From a virus, in IMG/VR virus record IMGVR_UViG_3300044712_002641, positions 1 to 21,287 of that record: a stretch of DNA of 21,287 nt; one strand, written 5' to 3'. The notes beneath the pieces are model-generated. The model was not told the DNA's origin, ran no database searches, and saw nothing but the letters and a program-made list of their open reading frames with translations. Below are positions 14,866 through 21,287 of the stretch, in pieces; within the stretch, counting starts at the first letter, position 1, and each line of letters opens with the position of its first letter. The translations under genes and the position numbers were made by a program.

Positions 14866-15305
14866 CAGCAATCGTAACCACAATTAAAAATGCAGTAAAA
14901 GCAAAGCTCGATTCCTTGGTCCCGACAACACTTGGCCAAGTTATTGTTGACGACTTTAAGCAGGATGGATTTGCATACAAAGATATCGGTACTTTCCCTG
15001 CAGCTATCCTTACCTCACCTTCTCTTGAGGGAGTGGCTGAAACCAACCGTGATAATCTCCGTACTCACAACTTTACGATCGGAATCATCCAAAAGGGAGA
15101 GAATGTTGCTTCTGCAAACAACATCGAGGAGCTCATGGAAACTATCATTAACGCCTTCGATGAGGATCCAACATTAGGAGGTGCAGCAAACGCTGGTGTT
15201 GAGCCATCTTCTTCGACTCCCGAGAGTATCACTTCAGGTGACGGTACATTCATTGTCTTTACGGTCACAGTGAAAGCTAAGGCCATTAAAAATTTATCAT
15301 TCTAA
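14862..15305 (+). CDS. Putative tail terminator/completion protein, 147 aa
   Basis: 147 aa, overlapping the gp10-like gene as ATGA. It has an alpha/beta layout: an N-terminal helix (TTIKNAVKAKLDSL), strands around FPAAILTSPSLEG, RTHNFTIGIIQKGEN, a helix NNIEELMETIINAFDEDPTLG, and a final strand (IVFTVTVKAKA). This is like tail-terminator proteins (gpU type) that cap the tail tube and sit just before the tube gene in siphoviruses. The assignment leans on synteny, since these proteins have weak sequence conservation. Confidence 0.65.
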   Translation: MTAIVTTIKNAVKAKLDSLVPTTLGQVIVDDFKQDGFAYKDIGTFPAAILTSPSLEGVAETNRDNLRTHNFTIGIIQKGENVASANNIEELMETIINAFDEDPTLGGAANAGVEPSSSTPESITSGDGTFIVFTVTVKAKAIKNLSF

Positions 15306-15309
15306 ATTT

Positions 15310-15495
15310 ATGCAAATAAATAACAAAAACAAAATGATAGGGAAGGAGGATGTGAAAAACAAGCAGGAATACTTCTTTTCTGGAGGTCAGGAATATCTTC
15401 CTCAAACAATCCGAGCGGATAGTCAGGAAGAAGCGGAGAGTGTGTGGAAGGAGTCGAGAGTAAAAGTCGAGAAGTCATTACAAAAAAATAATTAA
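15310..15495 (+). CDS. Small hypothetical protein before the tail tube, 61 aa
   Basis: 61 residues, Lys/Glu/Gln-rich. The middle reads EYFFSGGQEYLPQTIRADSQEEAESVWKE, a short beta-strand pair followed by a helix, a form seen in many small phage proteins that lie before tube genes ('...T(I)xAxsxEEAxxxxk'). No function can be given. The start is 4 nt after the previous stop with only an A/T-rich leader. Confidence 0.55.
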   Translation: MQINNKNKMIGKEDVKNKQEYFFSGGQEYLPQTIRADSQEEAESVWKESRVKVEKSLQKNN

Positions 15496-15507
15496 TTATA
15501 AAAATAT

Positions 15508-16497
15508 ATGTCAAAAGGAATAGGAAGATTAATACAATTCGGAATTGCAAAGGAAACCTCACGAGGTACGCCGGAATCGGCAGCTGCCTACTGGATTCCA
15601 TTTTCAGAGCTTGATATCAACGAGAAGTTTTCGCTCGTGAATGATGATCAATCGAGAGGTGTTATTGAAGATGCCGTAGGTCAGAGCAAAGTAAAGGAAT
15701 GGGCTGAAGGGTCGGTAAAAGCACCGATTGGTGACAAGCACTTTCCTCTCATTCTCTACTCAATCCTCGGTTCACTTTCAACCGGAGATAATGCTGATTC
15801 CGATGCGTCCATTAAGGATCACACCATAACGGTTGCCCAGAGCTCACAGCACCAGGCACTCTCGCTCTTCATCGATGATCCACTCGGTGCACAGGACTAC
15901 AAGCATGGAAATGGAGCAGTGACCTCGCTTGAGATCTCCTATGAGCTCAACAAGTTCCTTGATTACACTCTTGGACTCAAAGCAAGGAAGGGGGCAACTG
16001 CAACTTTGACTCCTGCAGCTACTACGGAGAATAGATTCCTTCCTCAGCATCTCACTTTCAAGCTCGCATCATCTTATTCAGGGCTCGGGGTTGCCTCAGC
16101 TATGAATATTAAATCCCTCACACTCAAAATTGATCAGAATATTGAAGACGACGATGTCCTCGGAAGTTCTACTCCTTCTGATTTCTTAAACAAGCAGTTT
16201 GCAATTGAGGGAACATTTGAAGCCTTGTGGCAAAACGAGTCGGATTACAAGACTGCGGCTCTTGCTACGACAGCCAAGGCAATGAGACTCGATCTTGTTA
16301 ATTCGGATATCACGATCGGCAGTACTGCCCATCCAGAGATCCGTATTGATCTAGCCAAAGTGATATTCAAGGAAATCACTCGACCTGTGAAGGTCAATGA
16401 CTTGGTCCGTCAGACACTGTCATTCAAGGCTCACTACAGCATTAGTGACACTTTGATGATTTCAGTATTAGCAACAAATGCAGTCGCATCATATTAA
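15508..16497 (+). CDS. Major tail protein (tail tube)
   Basis: 329 aa, beta-rich, beginning with RLIQFGIAKETSRGTPESAAAYWIPFSELDI. This is typical of siphovirus tube proteins, which often start 'xG...xxGxxkEtxxGTxxaAtxwiP'. Further landmarks are EGSVKAPIGDKHFPLILYSILG, a Thr/Ala-rich middle, and late repeats of ISYELN and TLKIDQNI strands. It polymerises into hexameric rings around the tape measure. It directly precedes the frameshifted chaperone pair, the standard order. Confidence 0.85.
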   Translation: MSKGIGRLIQFGIAKETSRGTPESAAAYWIPFSELDINEKFSLVNDDQSRGVIEDAVGQSKVKEWAEGSVKAPIGDKHFPLILYSILGSLSTGDNADSDASIKDHTITVAQSSQHQALSLFIDDPLGAQDYKHGNGAVTSLEISYELNKFLDYTLGLKARKGATATLTPAATTENRFLPQHLTFKLASSYSGLGVASAMNIKSLTLKIDQNIEDDDVLGSSTPSDFLNKQFAIEGTFEALWQNESDYKTAALATTAKAMRLDLVNSDITIGSTAHPEIRIDLAKVIFKEITRPVKVNDLVRQTLSFKAHYSISDTLMISVLATNAVASY

Positions 16498-16515
16498 CCA
16501 AAATAATTAATTACT

Positions 16516-16860
16516 ATGGAAAGAGAAACAATAAAACTCATAACACCCCTCGGAAAAGAACTCGTTATCAAGTCTTTTATGAATGCCAAGGAAAGAAATG
16601 CCATCAAGAGTGCCTTCCTCGAGGGCATCAAGATCGATCCGAATGATATAGGAAACGAAAGTGATCATGTCATGAAGGATGTAGACGCTTCGATCATGCT
16701 CAAAGCCGAGAAAAGAACCTTCGAGCAACTCATTATCTCGTATGCTGGTAGTTCGGAGAACATCGCTGACAGGCTTGAGCAAGCTACGCCTGCCGAGTAT
16801 GACTTCGTGGTTGCGGAACTCAACAAAGTCACGAAAGGAAATTTTCAGTCGGCGAAGTAG
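16516..16860 (+). CDS. Tail assembly chaperone G-like (short product)
   Basis: 114 aa between tube and tape measure, the position of lambda gpG. It begins KLITPLGKELVIKSFMNAKERNAIKSAF, and the rest is helical and acidic, as in other G-like chaperones that bind the tape measure during tail assembly. The 0-frame stop is TAG at 16858-16860. Its last codons contain the slippery site. Most ribosomes should end here; a fraction should shift into the T region. Confidence 0.8.
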   Translation: MERETIKLITPLGKELVIKSFMNAKERNAIKSAFLEGIKIDPNDIGNESDHVMKDVDASIMLKAEKRTFEQLIISYAGSSENIADRLEQATPAEYDFVVAELNKVTKGNFQSAK

Positions 16861-17066
16861 GGTATGAGTGGGAGAGGTACTTCGCAGGTTTAAAAGCCTC
16901 TCTCACTGATGAAATGGTAGCGGCGATGATATGCAGAGAAATGAAGTGGACGTTACAAGAGTATGAAAATCAACCCACAACTTTCATCGACACTATTATC
17001 GAAATGCTCAAGGCGGAGAGTACAGAGATAAAGAAAAAGAATAAAACATCATGGCAGAGTCAATAA
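16516..17066 (+). CDS. Tail assembly chaperone GT fusion made by -1 frameshift at 16839-16845
   Basis: Reading 110 codons from 16516 to 16845, then shifting back one base to re-read T16845, gives TCA GTC GGC GAA GTA and a further frame open to TAA at 17064-17066. The T part is 73 aa: SVGEVGYEWERYFAGLKASL, then a region with DEMVAAMICREMKWTLQEYE and NQPTTFIDTIIEMLKAE, ending in a Lys/Ser-rich tail. The total is 183 aa. It fills a 190-nt gap that otherwise has no gene, overlaps the tape-measure start by 16 nt, and has the position and size of lambda gpT. GT binds the tape measure and recruits tube protein (family knowledge). The frameshift itself is an inference from sequence, though well supported. 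Confidence 0.85.
16839..16907 (+). promoter_or_regulatory. Programmed -1 frameshift signal: slippery heptamer plus H-type pseudoknot
   Basis: Slippery heptamer A AAT TTT (16839-16845) is in the correct phase of the G frame. A spacer of 6 nt (16846-16851) follows. Stem 1: GCGAAGTA (16852-16859) with TACTTCGC (16878-16885), 8 perfect bp. Loop 1: 16860-16866, 7 nt. Stem 2: 16867-16877 with 16897-16907, 11 bp including one G-U pair (16871-16903). Its 5' arm directly abuts the 3' arm of stem 1. Loop 3: 16886-16896, 11 nt. Order and lengths fit an H-type pseudoknot. The 0-frame stop lies within stem 1/loop 1. Confidence 0.85.
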
Positions 17067-18406
17067 GCAAACTACAAATATTAGTTCAACTTCGGGATGA
17101 AGCATCGACTTCAATCCGTAGTCTTTCAAATAGCCTCTCTGACTTGGGAGGACAGTTTGGCTTTGCTGGTGACAAGGTCGGTGCTTTGGCAGGTGTGCTC
17201 CAGACAATTGGCGCAGGGGCAATATTGAAAAGTGCAATCGGTGCCTTTGCTGAAGCCGAAGTGCAAATGACTCGCTTTGATGCAATTTTGAAGACTTTGC
17301 CTCCTAATCTCCAAGCACTCAGGGGTCAGATACTTGCGGTTGCAGATGAAGCATTGAATAAATTTGGCTTTGATAATGAAGAAGCAGCTGTTTCGATTGC
17401 AAAACTTCTTCAAGCAACTAATGACGGCCCCTTTGCATTCCAAGCATTCACAGCAGCCATGGATCTTGCGAGATATAAGGGTATCGGACTTGAAGAATCG
17501 ACTCAGGCATTGATCCTAGCTTTTCAGGGGAATGCTCGACTCTTGAAACAATTCGGAATTGAAGTCGATGATCATGCATCAAAAGAAACTATTCTCGCAG
17601 CAATCATGAAAACTGTTCATGGGCAAGCTGCGGCATATTCGGAAACTTTGAAAGGTCAACTTGATATTACTCGACAGCTCGGTAACGAAGGCGCGGAGTC
17701 ACTTGGCAGCTTATTTGCTCCGGCAATTGAAATGGTTACTCATGGATTACAAGATTGGATTGCAGCACAAGGTGGAATAAATAAATTCCTTGAAGATAAT
17801 CACACACTCTTAATTATTATTGGCAGTCTTTTGGTCGCGCTTTTTGCTGCAGGATTAATTGTTGCTACAGCAGCTGGTCTTGCACTATTGGGTCCCTTAG
17901 GTCTGATCATTGCTGCGATTGCTGCAATAGGTGCCGTTATTATTTTTTTCTATACGCTATGGAAAACTCAGTGGGAAAACATCAGAGGAGTATTCATTGA
18001 GGCATGGAATGCTATAAAAGATTTTTTTGCCTCGATATGGAACGGTATCGTCGACCTATTCAATGCGGGTATAGAAAAGATCAAGAGTGCTATTGCTTCA
18101 ATTCAGAGTGCCTATAATTCAGTAGTTTCCGCGGTAAGTGCCCCAATTAATGGAGCCATAAATGCAGTAAGGACCGTTGTATCAAAGTTTGCTGATGGTG
18201 GCATCGTTACTGGTCCCACTCTCGGACTTGTTGGTGAAGCGGGTCCAGAAGCCATTATACCTTTGAGTAAACTTGGAAGTTCTGGAGGGATAACGATCAA
18301 TCTGAATGGAGACTTTTACACATCTACGGAAGTGGCTGAGAAGTTTGGAAATGAAATTGCAAGAATAATTAAAAACCAGATTAATCTCGGAGGAATCCGC
18401 GCATAA
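17051..18406 (+). CDS. Tail tape measure protein (short)
   Basis: 451 aa. An N-terminal alpha-helical region (ISKLQILVQLRDEASTSIRSL...LGGQFG) is typical of tape measures. A long helical body follows, with two or three hydrophobic segments around residues 255-310 (LLIIIGSLLVALFAAGLIVA and GLIIAAIAAIGAVIIFFY). The C-terminal FADGGIVTGPTLGLVGEAGPEAIIPL is a hallmark of tape-measure ends. It sets tail length and helps DNA entry. By the usual ~1.5 angstrom per residue the tail would be about 65-70 nm, so this is a small siphovirus tail. The start at 17051 overlaps the T frame. There is no Shine-Dalgarno sequence. Confidence 0.88.
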   Translation: MAESISKLQILVQLRDEASTSIRSLSNSLSDLGGQFGFAGDKVGALAGVLQTIGAGAILKSAIGAFAEAEVQMTRFDAILKTLPPNLQALRGQILAVADEALNKFGFDNEEAAVSIAKLLQATNDGPFAFQAFTAAMDLARYKGIGLEESTQALILAFQGNARLLKQFGIEVDDHASKETILAAIMKTVHGQAAAYSETLKGQLDITRQLGNEGAESLGSLFAPAIEMVTHGLQDWIAAQGGINKFLEDNHTLLIIIGSLLVALFAAGLIVATAAGLALLGPLGLIIAAIAAIGAVIIFFYTLWKTQWENIRGVFIEAWNAIKDFFASIWNGIVDLFNAGIEKIKSAIASIQSAYNSVVSAVSAPINGAINAVRTVVSKFADGGIVTGPTLGLVGEAGPEAIIPLSKLGSSGGITINLNGDFYTSTEVAEKFGNEIARIIKNQINLGGIRA

Positions 18407-18410
18407 AATT

Positions 18411-19823
18411 ATGTCTCTTATAATTAATATTAACAATGTAGACAGAACAGACCATGTGAAGTGGGATACCTTGGTTGTGACTGAAGTGCTTTCAAAGGAA
18501 GTCGACCGCCTTGAGTTTCAAATCATGAAGACGCCAGCGAAGACGATTCCGTTAGTGAACGACGAAGTAATACTTCTTGAGAATGGGGTCAAGATTTTTG
18601 GCGGAGTTATTACCGAAAGGAATCAAATAATAAAGGGTGGGCTTTTGATTGCTTACGATATCCGTTGTAAGGATTATTCGCAATATCTTGATAGACGTGT
18701 GGTGGTCAGAAATTATGCCTCGGTTACTGCTCGTTCAATCGTTCTAGATTTAATATCAGTATACACATCAGGATTTACTACAACAAATGTGGCGACGACG
18801 ACTCCGACCGTCGGTTCCATTAAGTTTAACTACGAGCAAGTGACGAGATGCCTCACTCAGCTCGCTGATCAGATCGGTTGGGACTGGTACGTCGATCCTG
18901 ATAAAGATATTCACTTCTTTGAAAGCGAAAATCTTTCTGCACCTTTCGAACTTTCTGACACTGGAGACAAGTACGAGTGGAATAGTCTAGAAATTAATAA
19001 CACAATTACGCAGATAAAGAACTCAGTCTTCGTGAGGGGTGGCGAATACAAGAAGACAATATTGGAAGCGAGTGCTCAGGATATATTCGTCGGCGACGGT
19101 GTACAGAAAGTCTTTCCGCTTTCATACAAGTACGACAACATTACGGTCAAGGATAACACAACGGTCAATACTGTTGGTACCGACCAACAGAGCAATCCTG
19201 CCATGGTCGATGTGCTATATAACTTCGACGAGAAATTTATCAAATATACGAACGCTCCAGTTTCTGGGCATACGATTAAAGTATTTGGTAATGCCTACAT
19301 CCCCATCATCGCCCAGGTGAGAGATCAGATATCCATAGCGACATACGGCGAATATCAGGCCGCGGTCATAGACAAGAGTATCACGTCGATAAATGAGGCA
19401 CAGACACGAGCGCAAACTGAGCTCAAGAAATATGCCGAGAGTGTCTACGAGGCTTCATTCAAGACGGTTCAAATCGGGCTCAAGGTTGGTCAGCAGATGC
19501 ATGTGGCAAGCGTCATCCGTGGAATTGATAAAACATTCAAGATTAACAAGATCACTGGAAAAGTGAGAGATGGGCTATCAATGGAATATACCGTCTACCT
19601 CATTGCTTCAGGACAGGTGTCATTTACAGATATCATGATCGATCTTCTTTCTGGTGACAAGAAAAATATAGTTATTGCTTCAAATGAAGTTTTACAGAGA
19701 CTTGAACTTTTTGCAGAGTCTATGGATTCAGGAGATTCACTCTCAGCTTCGAAGAAAACAGGACCTTATAAGTGGGGTCCAGATCCGAATGCACTTGTCT
19801 GGGGATTAGGAACGTGGGGTTAA
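18411..19823 (+). CDS. Tail hub/baseplate-type protein (Gp37-like tail protein)
   Basis: 470 aa, beta-rich, placed straight after the tape measure. It begins IININNVDRTDHVKWDTLVV and has strands LEFQIMKTP, VNDEVILLENG, KIFGGVITER and YDIRCKDYSQYLDRR. This beta-barrel pattern is like the hub domain of gpD/gp27-type or siphovirus Gp37-like tail proteins. A middle insert (~215-290) is followed by LTRAQTELKKYAESVYE-like helices and a second barrel. The Trp/Gly/Pro C-terminus (GPYKWGPDPNALVWGLGTWG) is unusual. It should form the ring at the tail tip. A separate Dit gene is not seen between the tape measure and this gene. Confidence 0.7.
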   Translation: MSLIININNVDRTDHVKWDTLVVTEVLSKEVDRLEFQIMKTPAKTIPLVNDEVILLENGVKIFGGVITERNQIIKGGLLIAYDIRCKDYSQYLDRRVVVRNYASVTARSIVLDLISVYTSGFTTTNVATTTPTVGSIKFNYEQVTRCLTQLADQIGWDWYVDPDKDIHFFESENLSAPFELSDTGDKYEWNSLEINNTITQIKNSVFVRGGEYKKTILEASAQDIFVGDGVQKVFPLSYKYDNITVKDNTTVNTVGTDQQSNPAMVDVLYNFDEKFIKYTNAPVSGHTIKVFGNAYIPIIAQVRDQISIATYGEYQAAVIDKSITSINEAQTRAQTELKKYAESVYEASFKTVQIGLKVGQQMHVASVIRGIDKTFKINKITGKVRDGLSMEYTVYLIASGQVSFTDIMIDLLSGDKKNIVIASNEVLQRLELFAESMDSGDSLSASKKTGPYKWGPDPNALVWGLGTWG

Positions 19824-19833
19824 TTATATTTAT

Positions 19834-20319
19834 ATGAAAAATACTAAAGAAAAAATAAATCCAATAGGTAAATACCGAATCGTTACGAGGAAGGCGGGCA
19901 TGAATGAAATACTGCGTGCAAGTGAATGGTATTCGAATCTCATCATGCTCGGAACCAACACAGGAAAGACTCTAATTTTGCAGAGGTTGGCGAGCATCAA
20001 TACATACTCACTCAACCTCACTCACGCCGACATGGGTACAGGATCGACTGGTCCCAACTCGGCTGATACGCAACTTCAGACTCCTATAGCGAGGGCGGCC
20101 ATGGCTAGTGCGTCAGTCGCGGGAAACACAGCTACATTCCAATTTTTCTTCGCCGATGCCGTGCTTTCTAATGGCACCTATAACGAATTTGGATCGTTTG
20201 TAGATGGTTCAGTAGGGACGAGCACTGGGAAAATATTTAACCACGCCCTTTTTGGTGTTCCATATACGAAAGGTAGCGGAGAAGACACTACGATCGAAAT
20301 GCAGATAACAATTAACTAA
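19834..20319 (+). CDS. Putative distal tail/adhesin-associated protein, 161 aa
   Basis: 161 aa, beta-rich and low in charge after the first ~30 residues, without a signal peptide or membrane helix. The order NPIGKYRIVTRKAGMNEILRASEW, then Asn/Thr-rich NLTHADMGTGSTGPNSADTQLQT, FQFFFADAVLSNGTYNEFGSF and KIFNHALF is the build of small tail proteins found beside receptor-binding genes ('GTGSTAP...TDTxLxxP' and 'NGTYNExGxF'). The role in adhesion is inferred from neighbours. The start follows the hub stop by 10 nt in A/T-rich leader. Confidence 0.6.
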   Translation: MKNTKEKINPIGKYRIVTRKAGMNEILRASEWYSNLIMLGTNTGKTLILQRLASINTYSLNLTHADMGTGSTGPNSADTQLQTPIARAAMASASVAGNTATFQFFFADAVLSNGTYNEFGSFVDGSVGTSTGKIFNHALFGVPYTKGSGEDTTIEMQITIN

Positions 20320-20320
20320 T

Positions 20321-21067
20321 ATGTCAATAAAAACAGGACAACCAGCTTTAGCATCAGATGTACTTAATACATTTAAGTCTTTTTCTACTTATTATTTAAG
20401 TACATCAGAACACATAATTAGTTTTTGTTCTGATGTTATAGGTGCCTATTGCCAAGTAGTAGGTGGAGCAACTATATTGAGATTTGAAGGTGTTGAATTA
20501 CCAGTACAAACAAGAACTATTACAGCAGACTGGGCGCAAGCTGATAGATGTTTAAGTGCGTGTTTAATTGGCGCATATCTCTATGCCGTGCTTCTTGATG
20601 ATGGAACTGCAACTGCTCGTGTGTATCGCTATGATAAAACAAATCTAGCTGCAGGGGGTACAGTAATGACAACATCTGGTCAAGCGATTGGCACAACAAA
20701 AGGTGACTGGTTGATGGTGGCAGATTCTAATGGTGCGGTTTATATGACTGGGAAAGCGGGCGGAAGTGCATCAAATCACATTATTTCAAAATATACTATC
20801 TCCGGTACAGTATTAACTTGGGTGTCTAATACAACATGCGGATCAACATCTACGAACTTTGAAAGACTTTTGAAAGTAGATGCCTCTGGTAACTTTTATG
20901 GATGGAATTACTCCGTAGATAATATACCGAGAAAATATAATAGTTCTGGAACTCTTGTTACTACTTACATAGGGACAACTGGTGATTGTTCAATGTGTTT
21001 AGCAGATATGGTTTTTATAGTCTATGGAGTTCTACCTGAGAGTCTATATACTAAAGTAAATTTATAA
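20321..21067 (+). CDS. Putative tail fibre/beta-propeller-like protein, 248 aa
   Basis: 248 aa. After ~35 helical residues it shows repeated beta-hairpin units: LIGAYLYAVLLDDG, ARVYRYDKTNLAAGG, GDWLMVADSNGAVYMTGKAGG, SNHIISKYTISGTVLTWV, FERLLKVDASGNFYGWN. The repeats of two to three strands with Asn/Asp-Gly turns suggest a beta-propeller-like receptor-binding or tail-fibre region. DNA here is richer in A/T than the head genes (many TTA, AGA, AAA codons), suggesting a recent exchange, common for host-recognition genes. The start lacks a Shine-Dalgarno sequence. Confidence 0.6.
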   Translation: MSIKTGQPALASDVLNTFKSFSTYYLSTSEHIISFCSDVIGAYCQVVGGATILRFEGVELPVQTRTITADWAQADRCLSACLIGAYLYAVLLDDGTATARVYRYDKTNLAAGGTVMTTSGQAIGTTKGDWLMVADSNGAVYMTGKAGGSASNHIISKYTISGTVLTWVSNTTCGSTSTNFERLLKVDASGNFYGWNYSVDNIPRKYNSSGTLVTTYIGTTGDCSMCLADMVFIVYGVLPESLYTKVNL

Positions 21068-21071
21068 TTTT

Positions 21072-21287
21072 ATGTTAGATCAAGATACTAAATCACATCA
21101 GAATTACGAACTACTTATCAGAATAGATGAGCAACTTAAAAATCTAACAAGAGAAGTAAGAGATAGTAATGCAGAAACTACAAAAAAACTAACTCTTATT
21201 GAAGAAGTAAAAGTTTTAAAATCAGAAATGCCATCTTTGTTTACTAATACGGATACTATTCTAAAGGATCATGAAATAAGAATATGA
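21072..21287 (+). CDS. Short coiled-coil protein, possibly a truncated XhlA/holin-associated protein
   Basis: 71 aa ending with TGA at the last bases of the window. A helical pattern runs from residue 8 to 71, with YELLIRIDEQLKNLTREVRD, KKLTLIEEVKVLKSEM, and a final KDHEIRI. Small phage proteins of this build, near the lysis genes, often go on as '...HExRIxxLE' into one membrane helix (XhlA-like or holin-associated). This one stops right at that point, so it lacks the membrane part. Sequence past 21287 would show whether it is truncated. Confidence 0.5.
   Translation: MLDQDTKSHQNYELLIRIDEQLKNLTREVRDSNAETTKKLTLIEEVKVLKSEMPSLFTNTDTILKDHEIRI

Noticed and set aside
1-21287. Alternative genetic code with TGA read as an amino acid
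   Set aside because: TGA ends several well-defined genes, including terL and both ATGA-overlapped early genes, at the expected lengths.
1-21287. tRNA genes or CRISPR arrays
   Set aside because: No cloverleaf with a T-loop signature and no regularly spaced repeats were found when reading the gaps; the iteron cluster is too short and irregular for CRISPR.

Overview
This window is about 21.3 kb of a tailed double-stranded DNA phage or prophage. Every gene supported here lies on the + strand, in compact co-directional runs. The virion genes are of HK97/siphovirus type: TerS-TerL, portal fused to a Mu gpF-like domain, S78-type prohead protease, HK97-fold capsid, head-tail connectors, tube, frameshifted tail chaperone, tape measure and hub. 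No integrase, repressor, lysis enzyme, tRNA or CRISPR is visible, so lysogeny cannot be judged. TGA is used as an ordinary stop, three times inside ATGA stop-start overlaps (2193, 4251, 7366), so the standard bacterial code applies.

The host cannot be named. Almost no start codon has a Shine-Dalgarno sequence. Starts instead follow A/T-rich leaders such as AAAATTATG or a TAATTAAT-like string. This fits a host with little SD use, for example Bacteroidota or some Patescibacteria (inference). The exception is the GNAT gene at 7641, which has an AAGGAAAG box and its own terminator and looks like an inserted cassette (moron).

Layout. 1-2990: early replication and recombination genes (unknown protein, Sak4/RecA-like ATPase, Rep-O-like initiator with an iteron-like palindrome cluster inside the gene, RusA-like nuclease, coiled-coil protein). 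2971-5378: two DNA methyltransferases, a ParB-like/N6-adenine fusion and a C5-cytosine enzyme with an odd insertion. 5395-7548: terminase small and large subunits and a small protein. 7549-8377: GNAT cassette, terminator, and a folded leader ending in a second terminator just before the portal start. 8378-15305: head and connector genes. 15310-19823: tail tube, G/GT chaperones, tape measure, hub. 19834-21287: putative distal tail or adhesin genes and a coiled-coil protein, in visibly more A/T-rich sequence from about 20.3 kb.

The standout observation is at 16839-16907. A slippery heptamer A AAT TTT is followed after 6 nt by complementary segments that form a complete H-type pseudoknot, a textbook eukaryotic-virus-style -1 frameshift signal, here joining tail chaperones G and T. 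A second theme is that most of the longer gaps between genes hold strong nested stem-loops. The most elaborate, at 1515-1621, is a roughly 107-nt rod with several G-U wobbles and is a candidate non-coding RNA or structured signal.
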